A stretch of 38,817 bases of DNA from Planctomycetota bacterium. GTDB taxonomy: Bacteria > Planctomycetota > MHYJ01 > JACPRB01. Where the stretch lies: positions 1 to 38,817 of the forward strand of contig DATLZA010000070.1 of NCBI GenBank assembly GCA_035574235.1, in the 5' to 3' direction. This document shows, piece after piece, positions 22,303 to 31,318 of the stretch. The notes under the pieces are model-generated. The model saw only the letters and a program-made list of their open reading frames with translations. It searched no databases and was not told where the DNA came from. A program made the translations under genes and the position numbers. Numbering within the stretch: the first letter of the stretch is position 1; every line of letters begins with the position of its first letter.

Positions 22303-23543
22303 CGAGGGGGCCGACCGACGACGATGGCGGAGTTGTGGCCTCCGAAGCCCAGGGAGTTCGACATGGCGTACTCGACGGCCACGCGGCGCTTTTCGTTGGG
22401 CACGTAGTCGAGGTCGCACTCCGGGTCGGGGGTTTCGTAGTTGATGGTGGGGTGGACGACGCCGTCGCGGATGGAAAGAACGGTGGCCACGAGTTCCGCG
22501 GCGGCGGCGGCTCCGAGGAGATGGCCGATCATGGACTTCGTCGAGCTGATGGGGATCTTGCGGGCGCGTTCGCCGAACGTCTTCTTGATGGCGGCGGTTT
22601 CGATCTTGTCGTTGAGGGGCGTGGAGGTCCCGTGGGCGTTGATGTAGGAGATCTGCTCGGGGCGGAGTCCGGCGTCCTTGAGGGCCAGTTCCATGGCCTT
22701 GGCGCCTCCGGAGCCGTCGGGGTCCGGGGCGGTGATGTGGTACGCGTCGTCGGTGTTGCCGATGCCGAGGACCTCGGCGTAGATCCGGGCGCCGCGGGCG
22801 CGGGCGTGTTCGAGCTTCTCGAAGACGAGGATGGCGGCGCCCTCGCCCAGGACGAACCCGTCCCGGTTCTTGTCGAAGGGGCGGGAGGCCTTCTCGGGCG
22901 CGTCGTTGCGGCTGGACAGGGCCCCCATGTTGGCGAAGCCGGAGAGGGACAGGTACGTCAGCGCCGCCTCGGTGCCGCCCGTGAGCATGACGTCCGCGTC
23001 GCCGTACTGGATCGTGCGGAAGGCGGTTCCCATGGCGTGGTTGGCCGACGCGCAGGCGGAGGCCACGCCCCAGTTGGGGCCGCCGAGCCCGAAGAAGATG
23101 GCGACGTTCCCCGCGGCGGCGTTAAGCATCATTTTGGGGACGAAGAAGGGGCTCGTCCGGGAGGGCCCTTTCTCCATGTACCGGCGGTGCTGGTCCTGAA
23201 GCTCGTGGAGGCCGCCGATGCCGCTGGCGACGATAGCGCCGCAGCGCCAGCGATCGAGCTTGGCGAAGTCCAGGCCCGCGTCCTTGACCGCCTGCCGCGC
23301 CGCCGCCAGGGCGTACTGTGAGAAGGGGTCCATCCGCTTGGCCTCCTTCTCGTCGATGTAGTCGGCCGGGTTGAAGTTCTTCACCTCGCAGCCGATGGTG
23401 ACGGTGTGTCCGGAGGTGTCGAACTTGGAGATCTTGGCGGCGCCGCTCTTGCCGGACAGAAGCGCGTTCCAGTAGGTGTCGACATCGTTCCCGACCGGCG
23501 TGATGACGCCGAGGCCGGTGATGACGACCCTACTTCTTGTCAC
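22299..23543 (-). CDS. fabF: Beta-ketoacyl-ACP synthase II
   Basis: The 414-residue thiolase-fold condensing enzyme opens [15 protein letters not shown] and has the catalytic triad C164 ([10 protein letters not shown]), H304 ([11 protein letters not shown]) and H341 with K336 ([13 protein letters not shown]), and the glycine-rich [11 protein letters not shown] near the C terminus. FabF elongates acyl-ACP with malonyl-ACP. It starts at a GTG that lies inside the last codons of acpP (14 nt overlap), so acpP and fabF are translationally coupled and share the acpP promoter. Length is standard. Confidence 0.96.
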   Translation of the reverse strand: MTRSRVVITGLGVITPVGNDVDTYWNALLSGKSGAAKISKFDTSGHTVTIGCEVKNFNPADYIDEKEAKRMDPFSQYALAAARQAVKDAGLDFAKLDRWRCGAIVASGIGGLHELQDQHRRYMEKGPSRTSPFFVPKMMLNAAAGNVAIFFGLGGPNWGVASACASANHAMGTAFRTIQYGDADVMLTGGTEAALTYLSLSGFANMGALSSRNDAPEKASRPFDKNRDGFVLGEGAAILVFEKLEHARARGARIYAEVLGIGNTDDAYHITAPDPDGSGGAKAMELALKDAGLRPEQISYINAHGTSTPLNDKIETAAIKKTFGERARKIPISSTKSMIGHLLGAAAAAELVATVLSIRDGVVHPTINYETPDPECDLDYVPNEKRRVAVEYAMSNSLGFGGHNSAIVVGRPPR

Positions 23544-23787
23544 GGACGTTGTCCTCGATGTACTTGATGGCGTCGCCCACCGTCTGGATCTTCTCGGCGG
23601 CGTCGTCCGGGATCGACAGATCGAACGCGTCCTCGATCTCCATGACGAGCTCCACCTGGTCCAGCGAGTCGGCGCCCAGGTCGTTGACGAACGACGAATT
23701 GCGGGTGATCTTGTCCTTGGCCACGCTCAGCTGCTTGGACACGATGTCGATGACCTTGCTTTCGATCTCCGCCGTGGTCAACGCCAT
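23530..23787 (-). CDS. acpP: Acyl carrier protein
   Basis: The 85-residue acidic protein has the ACP four-helix pattern and the phosphopantetheine attachment serine in [13 protein letters not shown] (Ser41). It carries growing acyl chains for FabD, FabF, FabG and FabH. The ATG at 23787 has a strong GGGAGGA site about 4-5 nt upstream, so the longer in-frame ORF to 23865 is rejected. It has its own promoter and overlaps fabF. Here acpP-fabF is separated by about 8 kb from the rpmF-plsX-fabH-fabD-fabG cluster with which it is commonly contiguous. Confidence 0.97.
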   Translation of the reverse strand: MALTTAEIESKVIDIVSKQLSVAKDKITRNSSFVNDLGADSLDQVELVMEIEDAFDLSIPDDAAEKIQTVGDAIKYIEDNVRDKK

Positions 23788-23836
23788 AGATCCTCCCAAA
23801 AACGTAGATTCGCCAGGGCGTCGGTGATGGGCGGCT

Positions 23837-23865
23837 AGTATAGGGACCGGGTCCGGCCAATTCAA
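23837..23865 (-). promoter_or_regulatory. Promoter for acpP-fabF
   Basis: On the minus strand, TTGAAT (23860-23865), a 17 nt spacer and TATACT (23837-23842). Predicted start about 23830, a 43 nt leader with a good ribosome site. Confidence 0.65.
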
Positions 23866-23877
23866 GTCTAATTCAAG
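23859..23877. repeat. Direct repeat AATTCAAG x2 at the acpP -35 region
   Basis: AATTCAAG occurs at 23859-23866 and again at 23870-23877, offset by 11 bp (about one helical turn). The first copy covers the -35 box of the acpP promoter and the second lies just upstream across the mce stop codon. It is a plausible operator or upstream element; no cognate regulator is visible. Confidence 0.45.
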
Positions 23878-24286
23878 CCTCGGGAGGAGGCCCCGCCAGC
23901 TCGACGAGCACCCCGAAGGCGTCCCGCGGCCGCAGGAAGTTCACCCGCCGGCCGCCCGCCCCCCGTCGCGGGGCGTCCCACACCGGCTCGTACCCGCGCG
24001 CCCGAAGTTCCCGCGTCGCCTCCTCCACGTCCTCCACCTCGAAGCAGACGTGATGGAACCCCTCCCCGCGGGAAGCGAGGAACTTGGAAATCACCTCCTC
24101 GCCCGGAAGGGGCTCCAGAAGCTCCAGGACCGACTCTCCCGCCCGCACCTTGACGACCTTCAGGCGCATGTCGGCAAGCGTCTCCCGCGCCACGACCGGA
24201 AGCCCCAGGACGTCTCCGTAAAACGCGGCCGCCCGCTCCGCCGAACGGCAGGCGATCCCCAGGTGTTCGATCTTGCGGATCTTCAC
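23873..24286 (-). CDS. mce: Methylmalonyl-CoA epimerase
   Basis: The 137-residue VOC-fold protein has KIEHLGIAC with metal ligand H8, [23 protein letters not shown] with H79, and the final metal-binding glutamate in GVLVELAGP (E129). It interconverts (S)- and (R)-methylmalonyl-CoA. The start is a GTG overlapping the stop of the preceding membrane-protein gene (GTGA), with GGGAGGGG directly upstream; the longer ORF is rejected. Context is decisive: carboxylase and mutase genes lie upstream on the same strand. Confidence 0.93.
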   Translation of the reverse strand: MKIRKIEHLGIACRSAERAAAFYGDVLGLPVVARETLADMRLKVVKVRAGESVLELLEPLPGEEVISKFLASRGEGFHHVCFEVEDVEEATRELRARGYEPVWDAPRRGAGGRRVNFLRPRDAFGVLVELAGPPPEA

Positions 24287-24792
24287 GGCCCCTCCCTTCG
24301 AAGCGCCTCTTCCTCGAAGGCGGCGAAAATCCGCTCCAGCGTCTCCCGGGGCGCCCGCAGCGGCCCCAGGAACGGAACCCACAGGGCCACCGTTCGCGCC
24401 AGGAGGAGGTGCCGCCCCGTCCGGGTCAGATGGATCGCATTTCCCTTGGGTTTCAGCCGGAATCCGAAATGCCGCCCCTGCGGAATCTCGGGAAGCGATT
24501 CCTTGGAGGGAAGAACCACGACCTGGACGGTGGCCCCCTCCGCGAGGTATCGGCGCACGACCAGCCGGTCGAGCGGCGGGGTCTCGAAGAGCGGCCGGGC
24601 GTCGGCGAAGAGAAGCGCCCGCGCGGGCTCGGCGTCCACCGTCTGAAGCTGCGCCTGAAGCCCCGCCGCCCGCCAGGCACGCAGCCAGGGGTCGCCGTCC
24701 CCGGAGACGTTGCGCTCGACGGCGGCGAACGCGCCATAGAAGAGACCCGCCAGAGCCAGACCCGAAAGCGCGATGCCCGCCAGAGGCCTCAT
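24283..24792 (-). CDS. Hypothetical membrane-anchored protein between mcm and mce
   Basis: The 169-residue product starts MRPLAGIALSGLALAGLFYGAF, one N-terminal membrane helix or uncleaved signal, followed by a soluble domain of about 140 residues with alternating strands (LQTVDAEPARALLFADARPLF, VVRRYLAEGATVQVVVLPS). I recognise no family for certain. There is no DxHxxG, so it is not the missing cobalamin-binding subunit of the mutase. Its ATG overlaps the mutase stop (ATGA) and its stop overlaps the mce GTG (GTGA), so it is locked into the propionyl-CoA operon. A role in that pathway or simple hitchhiking cannot be separated from sequence alone. Confidence 0.75.
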   Translation of the reverse strand: MRPLAGIALSGLALAGLFYGAFAAVERNVSGDGDPWLRAWRAAGLQAQLQTVDAEPARALLFADARPLFETPPLDRLVVRRYLAEGATVQVVVLPSKESLPEIPQGRHFGFRLKPKGNAIHLTRTGRHLLLARTVALWVPFLGPLRAPRETLERIFAAFEEEALRREGP

Positions 24793-26291
24793 CCCGGGCC
24801 CTCCTGCGGCTGGAAGCGTCCGTACCGTTCCTCGAGCGCCCGGCAGATCTCTCCCAGCGTCGCCCGCGCCCGCACGGCGTCGAAAACCGCCGGAACGAGA
24901 TTTTCCTCCCGTTCCGCCGCCCGGCGGACCGCGTCGAGCGCCCGCGCCGCCGCGGCCCCGTCCCGCGCGGCCTTCCGCCGCGCCACGTCCCGGGCCCGTT
25001 CTTCCTCCACCCGCGGGTCCACCTTGAGCGTGCGCACCGCCCGCGGCGGCTCGGGCTCCTGATAGCGGTTCACCCCCACGATCACCCGCTCGCCGCGCTC
25101 GACCCGCCGCTGATCCTCGAGGGCGCTCTTCTCGATCTCCCGGCGCTCGTAGGCGAGGGCCTCCACCGCTCCGCCGCGCGACTCGATCTCGGCGATCAGG
25201 CGCCGGGCTTCGGCCTCCAGGCGGTCCGTTTCCGCCTCCACGTGCCAGGCCCCTCCCAGGGGATCGGCCGCGTCCCGCAGGCCCGTTTCGTGCGCGAGAA
25301 TCTGCTGCGTGCGGAGCGCGAGTTTCGCCGCCTCCTCCGTGGGAAGCGCCAGAGCCTCGTCCATGGCGTTGGTGTGCAGCGACTGGGCGCCCCCCAGGAC
25401 GGCCGCCAGCGCCTGATAGGTCACGCGGACCACGTTGTTGGCCGGCTGCTGGGCCGTGAGCGTGGATCCGGCGGTCTGCGCGTGGAAGCGCAGCATCTGC
25501 GCCCGCGGGTCCTTCGCGCCGAAGCGGTCCCGCATGAGGTGCGCCCACAGACGCCGCGCCGCGCGGAACTTGGCGACCTCCTCCAGAAAGTGGTTGTGGA
25601 CGTTGAAGAAGAAACTCACGCGCCTTCCGACCGTGTCCGGATCGAGCCCGCGCCGGAGCGCCGCCTCCACGTAGGCCGCCCCGTGGGCGAGCGTGAACCC
25701 CAGCTCCTGGGCCGCCGTGGCCCCGGCTTCCCGGATGTGGTAGCCGGAAACGCTGATGAAGTTCCACGCGGGCAGGTGCCGGCAGCAGTGTTCGATCACG
25801 TCCACGGCGATCTTCATCGAGGGCCGCGGGGGATAGATGTAGCAGCCCCGCGCCACGAACTCCTTGAGGATGTCGTTCTGGACCGTGCCGCCGAGCTTCT
25901 CGAACGGCACCCCCCGGCGTTCCGCCACCGCCATGTGGAGGGCCAGAAGAACGATCGCCGTCGCGTTGATCGTCATGGAGACCGTGACCCGGTCCAGGGG
26001 AATGTCGCGGAAGAGCGTCTCCATGTCGTCGATCGAGGCGATGGAAACGCCCGCGCGGCCCACTTCGCCGCGGGCCATGGGGTCCCCCGGGTCGTAGCCC
26101 ATCTGCGTGGGCAGGTCGAAGGCCACGGAGAGGCCCGTCTGGCCGTGCTCGAGGAGATACTTGTACCGGCGGTTGGTTTCCTCCGCGGTGGCGTACCCCG
26201 CGTATTGCCGGAACGTCCAGGGACGATCCGCGTACATCCGGGGGTGGATGCCCCGCGTGAACGGGAACTCGCCCGGCCGCGACGCGTCCAT
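24789..26291 (-). CDS. Methylmalonyl-CoA mutase, catalytic (large) subunit without B12 domain
   Basis: The 500-residue product covers the TIM-barrel catalytic domain: GEFPFTRGIHPRMYADRPWTFRQYAG, then YKYLLEHGQTGLSVAFDLPTQMGYD, SMTINATA, GTVQNDILKE, ISVSGYHIREAGA, and AQTAGSTLTAQQPANNVVR. The enzyme converts (R)-methylmalonyl-CoA to succinyl-CoA with adenosylcobalamin. No cobalamin-binding domain (DxHxxG) follows, so this is the two-subunit form and the small subunit must be encoded elsewhere. The ATG at 26291 leaves only a few residues before GEFPFTRG, shorter than many homologues; upstream sequence in frame does not look like mutase. A TAGAAT box lies directly before the ATG. The ATGA overlap links it to the next gene. 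Confidence 0.93.
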   Translation of the reverse strand: MDASRPGEFPFTRGIHPRMYADRPWTFRQYAGYATAEETNRRYKYLLEHGQTGLSVAFDLPTQMGYDPGDPMARGEVGRAGVSIASIDDMETLFRDIPLDRVTVSMTINATAIVLLALHMAVAERRGVPFEKLGGTVQNDILKEFVARGCYIYPPRPSMKIAVDVIEHCCRHLPAWNFISVSGYHIREAGATAAQELGFTLAHGAAYVEAALRRGLDPDTVGRRVSFFFNVHNHFLEEVAKFRAARRLWAHLMRDRFGAKDPRAQMLRFHAQTAGSTLTAQQPANNVVRVTYQALAAVLGGAQSLHTNAMDEALALPTEEAAKLALRTQQILAHETGLRDAADPLGGAWHVEAETDRLEAEARRLIAEIESRGGAVEALAYERREIEKSALEDQRRVERGERVIVGVNRYQEPEPPRAVRTLKVDPRVEEERARDVARRKAARDGAAAARALDAVRRAAEREENLVPAVFDAVRARATLGEICRALEERYGRFQPQEGPG

Positions 26292-26298
26292 GATCGGA

Positions 26299-26304
26299 AT
26301 TCTA
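26299..26304 (-). promoter_or_regulatory. Putative -10 box directly before the mutase gene
   Basis: TAGAAT on the minus strand, 7 nt before the ATG at 26291; the predicted start would be base 26292. No convincing -35 box is seen. It resembles the short-leader arrangement of other genes in the window, but the gene may also be read through from the biotin carrier gene 44 nt upstream. Confidence 0.35.
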
Positions 26305-26335
26305 TCAAAAGGGCATCGCGGGGTCGCGGCGCCGC

Positions 26336-26845
26336 TTACTCCACCACGAAGAGAAGCTGGTCCTTTTCGACGGGTTGGCCGGCCCGCACGGCCACCTCCC
26401 GGAGGACGCCGTCGCGCGGGGCCGGGATCTCGTTTTCGAGCTTCATCGCGTCCAGGCAAAGAACCGGCTGATCCTTTCGCACCGCGTCTCCCGGCTCGAC
26501 GAGAATCCGGGTGACCAGCCCCGGGATGGGCGCCCGCACCTCCGCGGCCCGCCGGGTCCCCCGCGCCGCCGCGGCGAGCGTCTCGGCGGGAACGGGCGCC
26601 CCGGCGCCGGCCAGCTCCACGTCGAACGGGACTCCCTCCAGGAGCACGCGCCCGCCGCCCCCCTCCCGCGGCTCCCATCCGAAGTCCACCCGCCGCTCCC
26701 CGAGGAGCGCCCGGACGAGGCCCGGACCGCCCTTTTCCAGGGAGACCTCCCGTTCGCGGTTCCCGGAGCGCACGATGTACCGGTCGCCCTCGGCGCGGAC
26801 TTCGATCTCGAACTCCCGGTCCCCCACCCGCGCGCGGAACTTCAC
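26336..26845 (-). CDS. Biotin carboxyl carrier subunit of propionyl/acyl-CoA carboxylase
   Basis: The 169-residue product ends in a biotinyl domain with DAMKLENEI, the biotin-accepting lysine being K135, flanked by RAPIPGLVTRILVEPGD and PVEKDQLLFVVE. The first 95 residues are a strand-rich region (KFRARVGDREFEIEVRAE) like the linker or BT-type domain of acyl-CoA carboxylase alpha chains. It starts at a GTG overlapping the biotin carboxylase stop (GTGA), so the alpha chain, fused in many organisms, is split here into two coupled genes. Confidence 0.9.
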   Translation of the reverse strand: MKFRARVGDREFEIEVRAEGDRYIVRSGNREREVSLEKGGPGLVRALLGERRVDFGWEPREGGGGRVLLEGVPFDVELAGAGAPVPAETLAAAARGTRRAAEVRAPIPGLVTRILVEPGDAVRKDQPVLCLDAMKLENEIPAPRDGVLREVAVRAGQPVEKDQLLFVVE

Positions 26846-28332
26846 GTTCCGTTCTCCCGGAAGGCGAGTTTCCACGCCGAGAGGGAGCGGTCGCGGCCGT
26901 CCGCCGAGGGCGGCGGCGCCGCCGCCGCCGCGCGGCGGGCGCATTCGAGGACGGCGGCCAGACAGGCCGCGTCCTCCGCGCGGTCCGCGGTTTCCTCGTC
27001 CGGCGGGAACTCCTCCTCGACGAAGCGCGTGTGGATCCGGCCGGAGCGGAAGCGCGGGTCGTCCAGAAGCCGGCGGTGGAAGGGCACGGTGGTCGGCACG
27101 CCCGTCACGACGAACTCGTCCAGCGCGCGGCGGGCCCGCGCCCGGGCGGCCTCCCGATCGGGACCCCAGCAGACGAGTTTGGCCAGGAGCGAATCGTAGT
27201 AGACGGGGACCGGCATTCCCGGCGCCAGGTCCGCGTCCACCCGCACGAAGGGCCCGGCCGGGAGGCGCACGGACGTGACCGTTCCGGTCGCCGGCGCGAA
27301 GCGGCGCGCGGGATCCTCCGCGCAGATCCGCATCTCGATCGCGTGGCCGCGCCGGGGAACCTCCTCGAGCGGGACGGCCTCTCCCGCCGCGATCCGGATC
27401 TGCAGGGCCACGAGATCCAGCCCCGTGATCATCTCCGTGACGGGATGCTCCACCTGAAGGCGGGCGTTGACCTCGAGGAAGTAGAAGCGGCCGTCCTCGT
27501 CGAGGAGGAATTCGCAGGTGCCGGCGTTCTCGTAGCCGGCGCTCCGGGCCAGCTCGCAGGCGGTCCGGCCCATGCGCTCCCGCAGGGCGGCGTCCACGGC
27601 GGGAGAGGGGCTTTCTTCCAGGAGCTTCTGATGGCGGCGCTGGATGGAGCAGTCGCGTTCTCCCAGGTGGACGACGCGGCCGCGGCCGTCGCCGAAGATC
27701 TGGATTTCCACGTGGCGCGGGCGCGGGACGTAGCGTTCGAGGAAGATCGTGGGGTCGCCGAAGGACTGAGCGGCCTCGCGCGAGGCTTCGCGGAGGGACC
27801 GGGCCAGGTCGGCTTCCTCGCGCACGACGCGCATGCCTTTGCCGCCGCCCCCTCCGGCGGCCTTGAGGAGGATGGGGTATCCGTGGCGGGCGGCGAACGC
27901 GCGCGCGCGGGATTCGTCGGCGGGTTCCGACAGGCCGGGCACGACGGGGATGCCGAGGGCCTCGGCGGCGCGGCGGGCGGCGATCTTGTTTCCCAGCGCG
28001 CGCAGGGCATGAGGCTTCGGACCGATGAAGACGAGTCCCGCGGCGGCGCACGCCTCGGCGAAGTCGGCGTTCTCGGACAGGAAGCCGTATCCCGGATGGA
28101 CGGCCTGGGCGCCCGAGCGGCGGGCGATTTCGAGGAGGGCGTCGAGGCGCAGGTAGCTTTCCCGGGAAGGCGGCGGCCCGAGGCGGTAGGCTTCGTCGGC
28201 CTGGGCGACATAGCCGGCCCAGCGGTCCGCGTCGCTGTAGACCGCGACCGTGCGGATGCCCAGCTCCCGGCACGTCCGGATCACCCGCAGGGCGATTTCG
28301 CCCCGGTTGGCCACGAGGATTTTGCGGAACAC
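26842..28332 (-). CDS. Biotin carboxylase subunit (acyl-CoA carboxylase alpha)
   Basis: The 496-residue ATP-grasp enzyme opens FRKILVANRGEIALRVIRTC, with VHPGYGFLSEN, the glycine-rich ATP loop LKAAGGGGGKGMR, ERDCSIQRRHQKLLEE, and the metal/catalytic motif FLEVNARLQVEHPVTE. It carboxylates biotin on the carrier protein using bicarbonate and ATP. Given the downstream carrier, mutase and epimerase and the upstream carboxyltransferase, the complete enzyme is most likely a propionyl-CoA carboxylase. After about residue 450 a non-conserved Ala/Pro-rich tail follows. It starts at a GTG about 5 nt after a predicted transcription start, with no Shine-Dalgarno sequence. Confidence 0.95.
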   Translation of the reverse strand: MFRKILVANRGEIALRVIRTCRELGIRTVAVYSDADRWAGYVAQADEAYRLGPPPSRESYLRLDALLEIARRSGAQAVHPGYGFLSENADFAEACAAAGLVFIGPKPHALRALGNKIAARRAAEALGIPVVPGLSEPADESRARAFAARHGYPILLKAAGGGGGKGMRVVREEADLARSLREASREAAQSFGDPTIFLERYVPRPRHVEIQIFGDGRGRVVHLGERDCSIQRRHQKLLEESPSPAVDAALRERMGRTACELARSAGYENAGTCEFLLDEDGRFYFLEVNARLQVEHPVTEMITGLDLVALQIRIAAGEAVPLEEVPRRGHAIEMRICAEDPARRFAPATGTVTSVRLPAGPFVRVDADLAPGMPVPVYYDSLLAKLVCWGPDREAARARARRALDEFVVTGVPTTVPFHRRLLDDPRFRSGRIHTRFVEEEFPPDEETADRAEDAACLAAVLECARRAAAAAPPPSADGRDRSLSAWKLAFRENGT

Positions 28333-28343
28333 GGCCGGTCAGG

Positions 28344-28372
28344 ACCCTATCATGCGCCGCCCCGCCGTTCAA
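28344..28372 (-). promoter_or_regulatory. Putative promoter for the biotin carboxylase operon, near-leaderless
   Basis: On the minus strand, TTGAAC (28367-28372), a 17 nt spacer, and TAGGGT (28344-28349). Predicted start 28337, 5 nt before the GTG at 28332. Confidence 0.5.
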
Positions 28373-28386
28373 GCCCGGAGGGATTT

Positions 28387-29934
28387 CTAAAGCGGAATGT
28401 TCCCGTGTTTGCGGGGCGGGTTGCGGTCGCGCTTGGTCCTGAGGAGCGCCAGGGTCCGGATCAGGCGCGGGCGCGTCTCGGCGGGCTCGAGAATGTCGTC
28501 GATGTATCCCCTCTGGGCGGCGAAATAGGGGTTGGCGAACTTCGCCCGGTAGTCCGCGATCAGCGCCTCGCGCGCGGCCCGGGGGTCGGGCGACGCGTCG
28601 ATGTCGTCCTTGAAGATGATGTTGACCGCTCCTTCGGGACCCATGACGGCGATTTCCGCCGTGGGCCAGGCGAAGTTGAAGTCCCCCCGGATGTGCTTGG
28701 AGCTCATGACGTCGTACGCCCCCCCGTAGGCCTTGCGGGTGATCACGGTGATCTTCGGGACGGTGGCCTCGCAGTAGGCGTAGAGGAGCTTCGCCCCGTT
28801 CCGGATGATGCCGCCGTGCTCCTGGGCGACGCCGGGAAGGAACCCGGGGACGTCCTCGAAGGTCACGAGGGGAATGTTGAACGCGTCGCAGAAGCGGATG
28901 AAACGGGCGCCCTTGACGGAGGCGTCGATGTCGAGGCACCCCGCCAGATGGGCCGGCTGCTGCGCGACGATTCCCACGGGGCGGCCGTCGAGGCGGGCGA
29001 ACCCCACGATGAGGTTCCGGGCGAAATCGCGGTGCGTCTCGAAGAAGGAGTCGCGGTCCACCACCGCGGCGATGACCTCCTTCATGTCGTAGGGCTTCTG
29101 AGGGTTCTCCGGGACGATGGAGTTCAGGCGCGGCTCGCGCCGGGCGGGGTCGTCCGCAGGCGGGACGGCCGGCGGCTCCTCGAGGTTGTTCGAGGGCAGG
29201 TACGAGAGGAGTCTCCGGATGGAGCGGAAGCATTCGGGCTCGTCGGCGGCGGCGAAGTGGGCCACGCCGCTTTTCTCGTTGTGCACCGCGGCGCCTCCGA
29301 GTTCCTCGAAGGTCACCTGCTCGCGGGTGACCTCCTTGATCACGTTCGGCCCGGTCACGAACATGTAGCTCGTCCCGCGGACCATGAAGACGAAGTCGGT
29401 GATCGCCGGAGAGTAGACGGCGCCGCCGGCGCAGGGGCCGAGCACCGCCGAGATCTGCGGGATGACGCCGCTGGCCAGGGTATTGCGCAGGAAGATCTCG
29501 GCGTATCCCCCCAGGGCGTCCACCCCTTCCTGAATCCGGGCGCCGCCGGAGTCGTTCAGACCCACGACCGGAATGCCGAGCTTGAGGGCCAGATCCATGA
29601 TCTTGCAGATTTTCCGCGCATGGGCCAGGCCGAGCGAGCCGCCCAGGACGGTGAAATCCTGCGCGAAAACGGCGACCGGACGGCCGTCGATGCGGCCGAA
29701 GCCGGTGACCACGCCGTCGCCGGGAAACTTCCGGCGCTCCATGCCGAAGTCGGTGCAGGAGTGTTCGACAAAGGCGTCGATCTCGTCGAACGAGCCTTCG
29801 TCCAGGAGGAGGTTCAGCCGCTCGCGCGCCGTAAGCTTGCCGGCGGCGTGCTGGCGGGCGGCCTTCTCCGGTCCGCCGCCTTCGAGGGCCTGACGACGCC
29901 GCTCACGCAGCCGGGAAAGGGGGTCGTCGGCCAT
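28387..29934 (-). CDS. Acyl-CoA carboxylase carboxyltransferase (propionyl-CoA carboxylase beta)
   Basis: The 515-residue product has the two crotonase-like halves of PCC beta/Mmd[50 protein letters not shown], the oxyanion [15 protein letters not shown], and in the C half [44 protein letters not shown] and [10 protein letters not shown]. It transfers CO2 from carboxybiotin to an acyl-CoA. Propionyl-CoA is the likely substrate because mutase and epimerase genes follow; no decarboxylase membrane subunit is present, arguing against a sodium-pump decarboxylase. The ATG at 29934 coincides with the predicted transcription start. Confidence 0.93.
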   Translation of the reverse strand: MADDPLSRLRERRRQALEGGGPEKAARQHAAGKLTARERLNLLLDEGSFDEIDAFVEHSCTDFGMERRKFPGDGVVTGFGRIDGRPVAVFAQDFTVLGGSLGLAHARKICKIMDLALKLGIPVVGLNDSGGARIQEGVDALGGYAEIFLRNTLASGVIPQISAVLGPCAGGAVYSPAITDFVFMVRGTSYMFVTGPNVIKEVTREQVTFEELGGAAVHNEKSGVAHFAAADEPECFRSIRRLLSYLPSNNLEEPPAVPPADDPARREPRLNSIVPENPQKPYDMKEVIAAVVDRDSFFETHRDFARNLIVGFARLDGRPVGIVAQQPAHLAGCLDIDASVKGARFIRFCDAFNIPLVTFEDVPGFLPGVAQEHGGIIRNGAKLLYAYCEATVPKITVITRKAYGGAYDVMSSKHIRGDFNFAWPTAEIAVMGPEGAVNIIFKDDIDASPDPRAAREALIADYRAKFANPYFAAQRGYIDDILEPAETRPRLIRTLALLRTKRDRNPPRKHGNIPL

Positions 29935-29940
29935 ACGGCC

Positions 29941-29968
29941 ATGATATCGGGCGGCCGGGAGAACACAA
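29941..29968 (-). promoter_or_regulatory. Putative leaderless promoter for the carboxyltransferase gene
   Basis: On the minus strand, TTGTGT (29963-29968), a 16 nt spacer, and TATCAT (29941-29946). The predicted start falls on the A of the ATG at 29934. The -35 match is weak (three of six). Confidence 0.4.
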
Positions 29969-29983
29969 GCTTCGGAACCCGCC

Positions 29984-31279
29984 CTACGGCTGCTGAAGCT
30001 GGGCCTTGAGCCGTTCGAAGTCCTGCGCCGCCCGGCGGCCCGCGCGGGTGCCGTCGCAGGCGCGCGCCAGGTCCCGGTACGCCGCGGCCGCCCGGGCGAG
30101 TTCGCGGCGGTCGGTTCCCGCCTCCTGCTCGAGGCGCGCGACCAGCCGGTACCGCGCCGACGCGTCGTGCTCCCGCCGCACGACGGGATCCCGCAGGAGT
30201 TCCGAAAGCGACTTCTGAACCGCCGCGCGCGTCCGGGGATCCATGCCCCGGGAGCCCTCGCTCTCGAGAAGATCCGCTAACGCCTGTGCGCGATCGACCG
30301 GATCGGCGATCGACAGGATCCGGGCGTGACGGGCCTGGAAGAAGCGTCCGAGCGCGGCGGCGGTTTCGGGACCGTCGGGCACGCGGGCCGCATCGATGAA
30401 GTGGACGAGATACCGGAGGGGAGGATCCGTTCCGAGGATTTCGACCCGGAAGAGGGCGTCGTGAGCGAGGGTGAGGTCCAGGGGGCGGAAGATGATCGCC
30501 GGGCCGCTGCCGAAGCCGCCGCGGTCCACGTTCACCGAGTCGACCCGGAGGGGGGCCCCGCGGGGGGCGAGCCGGCCGTCCACGGGAACGACGGTCACCT
30601 CCACGCGGTCCGGGATGCGGAATTTCGCGGGGTGGGGAGAGACGCTCCAGGCGCGGCGGGGGCCGGAGAAGCCCGAGAAGAATTCGAGCGGCATGAAGCC
30701 GCGGGCGGGATAGGCCACGAAGTCCCAGTCCGGAACGGACGCGCGGGACGCGTCGTGCGCGTACATGGCGGCGTACCGGCCGAACGCGCCGAAGCCGCTG
30801 GAGCCCATCGCCGGATTGAGGATCCACCGGCGGTGGCCCACCCGGGCGATGTTGCGGGCGTCGGAGTCGTCCATCCAGCCGTCCACGCACTCGCGGGGGG
30901 ACGTTCTTCCGGCGAAGAGATTGCACTCGGCGGCGCCTTTGCGGCCCCGTTCGTATTCGCGGTCGGTGACCCCGGGGGGGCGCGGCGGCTCGTGGGTCAG
31001 CCGGTCGAGCCGGGCGCACAGAAAGCTCGCGTAATAAGCCAGCTCCGCCTGCTCCGGATTCCACTCCAGGTCCTCGAAGGGCACGCCGCAGAGGAACCGG
31101 TACTGCTGGAGGCGCGCGATGAATTCATCGGGGATCGAGCCGCGCTTTCCCGCCAGCGCTCCGAGGATCGCCTTGATCTCCGCGGCCGTTCTCGGATACG
31201 AGGGGGGATTCTCCTGGAGGGCCGCCGCGGGCGCCGCGGGGAGAGCCCCCAGAAGAACCGCGCCGAGAATGCGTTTCAC
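29984..31279 (-). CDS. Secreted CAP (SCP/PR1)-like domain protein
   Basis: The 431-residue product starts at a GTG with GGAG 9 nt upstream and has a Sec signal peptide (about 1-20, ending APAAA). Residues about 30-165 resemble a CAP domain: a helix with [32 protein letters not shown], the central [10 protein letters not shown], and [12 protein letters not shown] with a conserved His (149), the usual GHRRxxLNP block of bacterial CAP proteins. The C-terminal part (about 310-431) is helical and Arg/Ala-rich. Substrate and function are unknown; a periplasmic or secreted role is likely. It lies between the DUF4261 gene and the carboxyltransferase gene. Confidence 0.72.
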   Translation of the reverse strand: MKRILGAVLLGALPAAPAAALQENPPSYPRTAAEIKAILGALAGKRGSIPDEFIARLQQYRFLCGVPFEDLEWNPEQAELAYYASFLCARLDRLTHEPPRPPGVTDREYERGRKGAAECNLFAGRTSPRECVDGWMDDSDARNIARVGHRRWILNPAMGSSGFGAFGRYAAMYAHDASRASVPDWDFVAYPARGFMPLEFFSGFSGPRRAWSVSPHPAKFRIPDRVEVTVVPVDGRLAPRGAPLRVDSVNVDRGGFGSGPAIIFRPLDLTLAHDALFRVEILGTDPPLRYLVHFIDAARVPDGPETAAALGRFFQARHARILSIADPVDRAQALADLLESEGSRGMDPRTRAAVQKSLSELLRDPVVRREHDASARYRLVARLEQEAGTDRRELARAAAAYRDLARACDGTRAGRRAAQDFERLKAQLQQP

Positions 31280-31318
31280 GAAAGAACGCTCCTTTTCTTT
31301 ACTCTACGTTCGGGAGCG

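Noticed and set aside
19452-23321. Very long plus-strand open frame opposite the homocitrate synthase, PEPM, dnaA-like and fabF genes
   Set aside because: Low-complexity Arg/Gly/Glu-rich translation with no family motifs; it is the G+C-driven shadow of well-supported genes on the minus strand.
26292-26335. Cobalamin riboswitch before the mutase gene
   Set aside because: The gap is only 44 nt, far too short for a B12 aptamer.
27031-30009. Long plus-strand open frame opposite the biotin carboxylase and carboxyltransferase genes
   Set aside because: Antisense shadow; both minus-strand genes carry complete catalytic motifs.
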